Below are positions 6,747 through 15,100 of a DNA stretch of 64,000 nucleotides, one piece after another. The stretch comes from Brevibacillus laterosporus DSM 25. Lineage in GTDB: Bacteria; Bacillota; Bacilli; Brevibacillales; Brevibacillaceae. A program made the translations under genes and the position numbers. The stretch spans positions 4,935,501 to 4,999,500 of the forward strand of contig NZ_CP017705.1 of the NCBI RefSeq assembly GCF_002706795.1, written 5' to 3'. Under the pieces are notes generated by a model. The model was given only the letters and a program-made list of their open reading frames with translations. It was not told the DNA's origin and ran no database searches. How positions within the stretch are numbered: position 1 is the first letter of the stretch; every line of letters starts with the position of its first letter.

Positions 6747-8198
6747 ATGAGTCAGGAAGGTCAGTTACCTACTATAAGGACTACTCTTCGCTGGTGGATA
6801 CTTGCTAATGTATCTCTGGGCATCTTTATGTCAACATTGGATGGAAGCATCACGAATGTAGCTCTCCCTAGTATTTCCAATACATTGCAGGTTCCCCTAC
6901 ATATCGTGCAATGGGTTGTAACCGCCTATTTATTAGCGATCGCTTCCCTTCTACCCATTATTGGAAAATTATCGGATCTTTTTGGGCGTGGGAACTTATA
7001 TAATCTAGGATTTTTAATTTTTTTGATCGGCTCTGCTTTATGTGGTTTGTCGAAATCCATTTGGATGTTAATTGGTATGCGTGTCCTGCAGGCTGCTGGT
7101 GCCGCATTGCTAATGGCTAATAGTCAAGCTATCATAGCTAGTACCTTTCCCAAAGAGGAACGTGGTCGTGCTCTTGGAATAACGGGAATGGTGGTATCGC
7201 TTGGTTCATTGTCAGGCCCCGCCATCGGTGGAATTCTCGTTGATTCGTTTGGCTGGGAATCTATCTTTTGGATAAACGTACCGATCGGTTTAGTCGGATT
7301 TATCGCAGCTCTACGTATCATGCCAAAACAACACCAGAAACGCGTGGGTGAGCCTTTTGACTATCTTGGTTCCATTATGTATATGACAAGTATGATTACC
7401 TTCCTATATACCATTTCTAATGCAGAGGAACATGGGTGGACAACAGGTATTACACTAGGTGGTCTTCTCTTTTCATTCGTAATCTTCGTCTTGTTTTATC
7501 GACGTGAAACACGAATCTCACATCCAATGCTAGACTTCTCTCTATTTAGAATTCGTACATTCCGTTCAGGAAGCTTTGCGACTCTCCTGTCTTTTCTCTC
7601 TCTTTTTTGTATAACAATTCTCATGCCGTTTTATATGCAACTGGTGCTAGAATATCCCCCCAACATCGTGGGGTACGTCATGATGGCAAATGCTGTGATG
7701 ATGGCGATAGTGGCTCCGTTTTCTGGTTGGCTATCTGATAAAATTGGTACTTATTATTTAACGATTTCAGGTTTGGTGATTAATGCTATTTCCTTTGTTT
7801 TGCTCACTAAGCTTACAACTAATGAACCTGCTTGGCTTGTCGCAATGCATATGGGTATTTTGGGAATCGGCACTGGTCTTTTTCTATCACCAAACAATGC
7901 AAGTATCCTAGGATCAGTTCCACCTAAACTATTGGGTACGGCAGGCGGTTTAAATGCATTAGTCCGAAATATCGGGATGGTATTAGGGACAACATTTGCT
8001 ATCTCACTATTCTCCTTTCAATTAAATAGACTAACAGACAATCAACCCGACTCTAGTAGTACTGATATATTAAATGTGGAAGCCTATATGACAGCTCTTC
8101 ATACTGTCTTTTGGGTAGCCGCTGTAATTTGTTTATGCGCTGCCGTTCTCTCTTCAATGCGTGATAAACCGCAACGACAGAAAAGGAAAGTGGCATAG
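6747..8198 (+). CDS. MFS drug:H+ antiporter, DHA2 (EmrB/QacA) family, 14 TM
   Basis: A 483-residue inner-membrane protein with the DHA2 signature. It has an N-terminal STLDGSITNVALPSI segment (motif D1), the cytoplasmic loop GKLSDLFGRGNLYNLG (motif A), and a GPAIGG segment like motif C of antiporters. Its length fits 14 helices. Family members export hydrophobic or cationic drugs using the proton gradient. AAAGGAGG lies 7 nt before the ATG, and the gene is co-transcribed with the regulator 30 bp upstream, a typical regulator-pump pair. It converges on the NRPS operon. A role in brevicidine export or resistance is possible by position but is not supported by shared transcription. Substrate unknown. 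Confidence 0.88.
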   Translation: MSQEGQLPTIRTTLRWWILANVSLGIFMSTLDGSITNVALPSISNTLQVPLHIVQWVVTAYLLAIASLLPIIGKLSDLFGRGNLYNLGFLIFLIGSALCGLSKSIWMLIGMRVLQAAGAALLMANSQAIIASTFPKEERGRALGITGMVVSLGSLSGPAIGGILVDSFGWESIFWINVPIGLVGFIAALRIMPKQHQKRVGEPFDYLGSIMYMTSMITFLYTISNAEEHGWTTGITLGGLLFSFVIFVLFYRRETRISHPMLDFSLFRIRTFRSGSFATLLSFLSLFCITILMPFYMQLVLEYPPNIVGYVMMANAVMMAIVAPFSGWLSDKIGTYYLTISGLVINAISFVLLTKLTTNEPAWLVAMHMGILGIGTGLFLSPNNASILGSVPPKLLGTAGGLNALVRNIGMVLGTTFAISLFSFQLNRLTDNQPDSSSTDILNVEAYMTALHTVFWVAAVICLCAAVLSSMRDKPQRQKRKVA

Positions 8199-8289
8199 AA
8201 AACCATTTATTCCTAGCTTTTCTAGCAAAAATAGTTTATGCTGCATGAACTCATCAAGAAAAACGAATAAAAATGTTTCTTTAAAAAGC

Positions 8290-8364
8290 TACGGGCATGA
8301 TCGTTCACGAATAGAGATAGGTCGATCTAACCACCTATACTCATTTGTGAATATCATGCCCGTA
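8290..8364 (-). terminator. Large inverted repeat, terminator of the NRPS operon
   Basis: Arms 8290-8308 and 8347-8364 pair over TACGGGCATGAT plus a further TTCAC/GTGAA block, with a nested ATAGGT/ACCTAT pairing in the loop. On the minus strand the stem is followed by GCTTTTT, 33 nt after the NRPS stop codon, which suits termination of the synthetase operon. In the plus direction there is no T-run, so it probably serves the MFS gene poorly. Confidence 0.65.
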
Positions 8365-8396
8365 ACATGTGCACATTCTTGTCTACACTAGTCTTT

Positions 8397-9130
8397 CTAT
8401 CTTAAACGATCAGTAGAATGAGCAGAAACAGCATACGTTTCATCAATGATTTTCTGGACAATATGGCGTACTAATTTGGCATTCTCCTCAATCATTTCAG
8501 GGTCAAGCATCTCTTCATGAATTCCCTTTGCCTGATGTTCAGAATAGTTACTACGTGTAGCTTGTCTCCATGACAAGCAATTACCTTCTTCAGAATTTAA
8601 CTTTGTAGAGTCTTTCGCAATTAATTCATGAATATTAGCTTGAACTGAACCTGTATTTACAAGCTGATCCCGATACTTAGCGTATGAGTAAATTTTATGC
8701 GTAAATGTCGGTGTTACAAAATGCTTATACTGTTCAGGCATGTCTTCTAGTAGAGCATCGACTTGTTTTACTGCTTCATCCTCCGAGAATTCTGATGCCC
8801 CATTTCTTTTTATAGAGTCAAGCATGATGATATCCGATACCATATAGCCTTTTAACTCCATTGCTTTTGCTACTTCAAATGCCAGATTTCCTCCCAGCGA
8901 ATAACCTAGAAACACATATGGTTGTTTGTCCTGTACGTCAGTTACTATCTTTACATATTGTTCCATTAAATCCTCATCATTTGTATATTCATCGATGAAG
9001 TCAATACCGTATGTTACACAATGATTCTCAAGTAATTTCGCCAGCTCGATATAGGCCATGCCATGACCGATTGCGGGAGGGAAGCAGAACACATTTACGT
9101 GTCCATGCTCGTTTAATTTCATGATTGGGT
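8397..9130 (-). other. Type I thioesterase domain (macrolactonizing)
   Basis: An alpha/beta-hydrolase domain at the C-terminus of NRPS 2. The nucleophile elbow is GYSLGG (Ser3016); MLDS follows with the likely catalytic Asp, and the His is probably in KGIHEEM near the C-terminus. From the module order it would release the acyl-dodecapeptide by attack of the Thr9 hydroxyl on the Ser12 thioester, making a four-residue ring. Confidence 0.85.
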
Positions 9131-12100
9131 TTCTGTTATTTTTTTCGAATATGGGCCTTAAAATCTCTGGAGCCATTCCTTCAATCGTAGGCTTTTCAAA
9201 CACCACCCGAATTGGAATCTCCACTCGAATATTCATGTAGATCTTCCTGACTAATTCGAGTACGGTTAAAGAATGCCCGCCTAGCTCAAAGAAGTTATCT
9301 TTTCTACCTATTTTGGATACACCGAGTATTTCCTGCCATATCTCAACCAATTGAACTTCCATTGGTGTTTGCGGAGCTTCATACTCTACCCCTAGATGAA
9401 GCTTACCCTCTGGTGAAGGTAGTACTTTACGGTCGATTTTCCCATTTGAAGTCAAAGGGAATTGCTCAAGCTGTATAAAGTAGGATGGTATCATGTAAGT
9501 AGGTAAATCCTGTGATAGCGAACTTCTTAATTCGCTTACTGTAAGTTGCTGTTTTGCCACAAAATAAGCGCACAAATGCTTCTGACCGGTATGGTCCTCT
9601 CTTGCAGTCACCACAGCTTCATCAACAGAAGCTATTTTTAGAAGTAGCGCTTCGATTTCACCGAGCTCGATACGATAGCCTCGAATTTTTACCTGATGAT
9701 CAATTCTTCCCAAGTATTCAATGGTACCGTCTGGTAACCATCTAGCCATATCTCCTGTTTTATACATCGTTTTTCCGGCCGTAAACGGGTTCATCACAAA
9801 CTTCTCTGCTGTAAGCTCAGGACGATTTAAATATCCTCTCGCCAACCCCACTCCCGCTATACACAGCTCTCCCGCTACCCCAATCGGTTGGAGATTATTG
9901 GTTTCATTTTGGACAATGTAGAGCTGCGTATTAAAAATAGGCTTTCCTATTGGAACAATAGCGTGCTCTTGATCTGCATGGCAATCAAAATACGATACAT
10001 CAACAGTAGCCTCCGTCGGGCCGTACAAATTAGTTAGTTTCGCTTGATTCACCGTTGCAACAATTTGATTAAACTTTGTTACTTGCGAAGGGGTTAAGGC
10101 CTCTCCACTTGCAAATACCTGTCGCAGGCAATGAAGCTTATTCCTTACATCTTTTCTTGGACATTGCTCGATGTACTCCAAAAAAGCATGCAACATCGCT
10201 GGAACAAAATGCATAGTAGTTATGCCTTGCTTAGCTATCGTCTCAACGATTTGCTCAGGGTTCTTTTCCCCCCCGACCGCTAATAGGCATACTTTGGAAC
10301 CTACCATGGACCACCAAAACAGCTCCCAAACCGAAACATCAAACGTGATTGATGTTTTTTGCAAAATAATATCTGTTTCATCGATAGGGTATTGATTTTG
10401 CATCCACATGAGTCGATTAATAACAGAATGGTGCTCGACCATAACCCCTTTCGGCTTGCCTGTTGAACCAGATGTGTAGATGACATAGGCTACATCCCTC
10501 GAACTATTTACAGGTAAGAGATTAGTTTTGTCCTCGCTATACATTTGTTCATCTTGTAAATTAATTCGTTTCCCATCAAAAGGTATCCGATCACGTAAAT
10601 GATTTTGTAGCACTAATAACTTCATATTGGCATCCTTTAGCATGTAGCTGATACGTTCCTCAGGAAACCCTGGGTCGATCGGCACATAAGCACCGCCAGC
10701 TTTCAAAATTGCGAAGATTCCAATCAGCATCTCCAAGGAACGTTCAGCCATGATACCAACTAAATGGCCAGCTTGTACCCCCTCATTTCGCAAGGTTCTC
10801 GCCAATTGATTAGAACGTTCATTGAGCTCTCGATATGTCAGTTGACTATTTTCATAAATGACAGCTACTTGATCTGGCGTACGTTCCACCTGATTCTCAA
10901 ACATCTGATGGATTGTTCCCTCTTCGGCATAATCCGTTGTCGTATCATTAAATAACCCGAGAATTTGCTCTTTCTCTTGATTCGTTATGATTTGAAGAGA
11001 TGACAGTGGTGCATGTGGATCATTCACAATGGCCTCAATTAGTTGGACAAAATGCAGTCCCATTCGCTCCACTGTTTCTTTCTTATAAAGGGAAGTAGCA
11101 TATTCAATCAAGCATACGATTCTTTCGGATTCCTCCACCGCGTTCCAGGATAAATCAAACTTAGATACCGCATGGTTATTTTCGTACGGGGAAAGTTGCA
11201 ATCCTTCGATACTCAATTCTTCTTGCTCTACGTTCTTTAGCTCGAACATTGTATCAAACAGTGGATTCCGGCTCAAATCTCTATTGACATCTAGCTTATC
11301 TACTAGTTCTTCAAACGGATAATTCTGATTTTCATACGCTCCTAATGCCGTATCTTTCACTTCTTGCACAAATTCATAGAAGGATTTCTCACCCACTGGA
11401 TAGGTACGAATAGATAAAGTGTTGACAAACATACCGATAATTGGCTCTAAATCAGGATGAGATCTTCCAGCAATTGGCGTTCCAACAATCACATCTTCTT
11501 GACTTGTATATTTATGTAATAGTGTTGAATAAGCTGCTAGCAACACCATATACAAGGTGGAACCGGTTTGTGCTGCGATCTGCCTTAATCCATTTCTGCT
11601 TTTATGATCAATAATAAATTCTATCGTATCTCCCTCAAAGCTTTGCATGGCTGGACGGATATAATCGGTTGGCAAATCGAGTACAGGAATCTCCCCTTTG
11701 AAAACCTCAAGCCAATATGCTTCTTGTCGCTTCATTTCCTCACTCAGAACGCCTTCTCGTTGCCATACCGCATAATCTTTGTATTGAATACGAAGTGGAG
11801 ATAACTCTTCTCCTTTATACAAGCTAATAAATTCTTGTATCAAAATCCCTAAGGAGACACCATCTGAAATAATATGATGCATGTCAAACATCATAATATG
11901 ACGGTCCTTCGTTATTTCAATTAACCCAACTCGGAGTAATGGAGCCTGCTCAAGGTCGAACGTGCGAACAAAGTTTTGAATATGTCCCTTGACCTCTGCC
12001 ACATTCGCTTTGGTATACTCTATGGAAAACTCCACATTCTGGTGTATTCGCTGCATCGGTTCACCGTTGACGAGTTCAAAATTAGTTCGCAATGTTTCAT

Positions 12101-15100
12101 GACGCGAAATCAGCTTTCGGAAGACCATCTCTAATCGCTCTTTATCCAGTTCTCCTTCAATCTGAATCACATCCGGCATATTATAACTAATTTCTCCACC
12201 AGTGAGTTGACTCAAAATATACAACCGCTTCTGTGCAGAGGAAACTGGATAGTATTCTCTCTCATCAATAATTGGAATAGAAGTGAAAGCGATTTTTTCT
12301 CTTCCTTTTAATATCTCAGCCATTTGCTCAATAGTGGGATTTTGAAAAACATCTCGCAACGGAAAGTTTTGATTTAACTCTTTATAAATTTTAGCGACCA
12401 AATGGGTAGCACGCAGGGAATGTCCACCAATATCAAAGAAATTCTCCTTCACTCCGATTTTGGGAAGACCCAGAACCTCTTGCCAAATTTGCACAAGCTT
12501 CGATTCCATCCATGTACGGGCTGGAACATATTCTGCTCCCGAATGGATACTACTATCCTCTGGAGCAGGTAAAGCCTTACGATTAAGCTTCCCATTTGGT
12601 GTATGCGGCATTTTATCCAGCTGTATGAAGTAAGACGGTACCATGTAGTTTGGAAGTTGGTAAGCCAATTTAATTTTTAGCTCACTTATGGTCAACTGCT
12701 TTTCTACCACAATATAGGCGCATAAGTGTTGCACCCCAGCATGATCTTCCCGTGCGATGACCACCGCTTCTTGGATCTCTTCCATATTCCTTAGCTGTTC
12801 TTCTATTTCTCCAAGCTCAATACGATAGCCCCTCACCTTTACCTGATGATCGATTCGACCTAGATACTCAATCGTGCCATCAGGAAGCCATTTTGCCAAA
12901 TCACCTGTTTTATACATCTTACTACCTGGTATAAACGGGTTTTCTACAAACTTGTCGGTCGTTAATTCTGGACGATTCCAGTAGCCCCTTGCCAATCCCT
13001 TACCAGCGATACATAGCTCACCAGCTACCCCAATAGGTTGAGGATGACCATCAGTACTCAATATATAGAATTGTGTATTCATCAATGGCTTCCCGATTGT
13101 AACGGGCTGTCCCACTGCCACCTCCCCAATCGATGACCATACGGTTGTTTCAGTCGGACCATACATATTGTATAGGCACGCCGATGTATGCTCATGTAAA
13201 GCATTGACTAAAGAGATGGGAAGTGCTTCTCCGCCAAGCATAATTTCACGTACATCCTGTAAACATTTGACTTGATCCGTACCATCTACAGATGACAAAA
13301 GCATCTGCATACGAGAAGGCGTCATTTGAATCATATCGATTTGTTGCTCAGAAATTACATTTCTCAAAGCTTGTGAATCCGTCTGTTGATTTTCGCTAGC
13401 AAGTACGACTCTTACCCCTTTACTTAACGAGAGGAGCGTTTCTAACACAAAGATATCAAACGAAATTGTAGTAACACAAAGAAGAGATTTCCCTTCAGCA
13501 AAGTCAATCCGCTTCGTGATGCCATGTATCAGGTTGACAACCGCCTGATGAGTAATCATGACCCCTTTAGGTTTACCAGTCGAGCCTGATGTGTAAATGA
13601 CATAGGCTAAATCAGATGGGCTATTGCAGGGTTCAAGATTGGACGTATCCTTATGATAGGAAGCCTTCTCCTCCATAACGATGCATTTTCCATTAAATCC
13701 ATCGAAAATGATTTGATCTTGTAAATGACTATGCACAACTACGAACGTAGCTCCCGCATCCTCTAGCATGTAGCGGATTCGATCTTCTGGATAACTTGGA
13801 TCAATCGGTACGTAAGCCCCACCAGCCTTTAAGATGCCTAACAATCCAATTATCATATCAAGAGAACGCTCCACCAAAATACCGACTAGTTGATCTGACC
13901 TTATCCCTTCAGCTCGCAGGGTTCTTGCCAGTTGATTTGCTCGCTCGTTTACCTCACGATACGTCAGCTGTTCACCATCATAAACCACAGCTACTTGATC
14001 CGGTGTACGTTGGACCTGAGTCTCAAATAATTGGTGAATGGTTTGCTCCTCTACATCTTCCACTATCGTATTGTTAAACGTTTCGAGAATCAACGTCTTC
14101 TCTTGCATTGTCATCATCTCAATGGTGGACAGCTTAGCATGCGGATTACTCAAAAGCCCATCAATCAATTGTAAAAAGTGCTTCGCCATACGCTCGATTG
14201 TTTCTTTCTTGTATAGTGTTGTAGCATATTCGAAACTACACAGGATTGTATCTGCATCTTCCATTGCATGTAAGGTCAAATCAAACTTGGAAATCGTATG
14301 TTCACTTGCATATGGTGTGATACGCAGGCCTTCTAGTTCCTGCTCCTTACTTTCTAAATTTTGCAGTACAAACATCGTATCAAATAGTGGATTACGACTC
14401 ATATCCCTGTTTACATCCAGCTTATCTACCAGTTCTTCGAATAAATAGTCTTGATTCTCATACGCCTTCAGAGAAGTTTCTTTAACTTCTTGTAAATATT
14501 CGTAAAATGTTTTTTCGCCCCTTGGATAGTTGCGTATCGCCAGTGTGTTTACAAACATACCAATCATGCTTTCTAGATCTGCATGAGGTCTTCCCGCTAT
14601 CGGAGTTCCAACAATAATATCTTCTTGTCCACTATATTTGCCAAGTAGCGTCGTGTAGATAGTTAGTAACACCATATATAAGGTCGACCCTGTTTGGGAT
14701 GCCAGCTGTTTTAATTCCTCACTTGTTTGTTTGTCGATTCTAAACTCCAGAAGATTTCCTTCAAAGCTTCTCACAGCTGGGCGGGTATAATCTGTAGGAA
14801 GTTGAATGACAGGCAGTTCACCGGAAAATGCTTGGAGCCAATAATTCTCTTGTTGCTGGTACCACTCACTTTTTATCTGTTGCTGTTGCCAAGAAGCATA
14901 ATCTTTGTACTGAATCCGTTGCTTAGGCAATACCTCTCCCTCGTACAATCTAGCAAACTCCTGAATAAGAACGCTCATGGAGGTTCCATCAGAGATGATA
15001 TGATGCATGTCAAACAATAAGATATGGCGTTCTTGGGCAAGTTCGACAAGTCCCACCCGTAACAACGGAGCACTTTGTAGATCAAACATTCTTGTAAAAT

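Noticed and set aside
6747-8198. MFS pump as a member of the brevicidine operon
   Set aside because: It is on the opposite strand, transcribed with its own regulator, and separated from the NRPS by a terminator; proximity alone does not support it.
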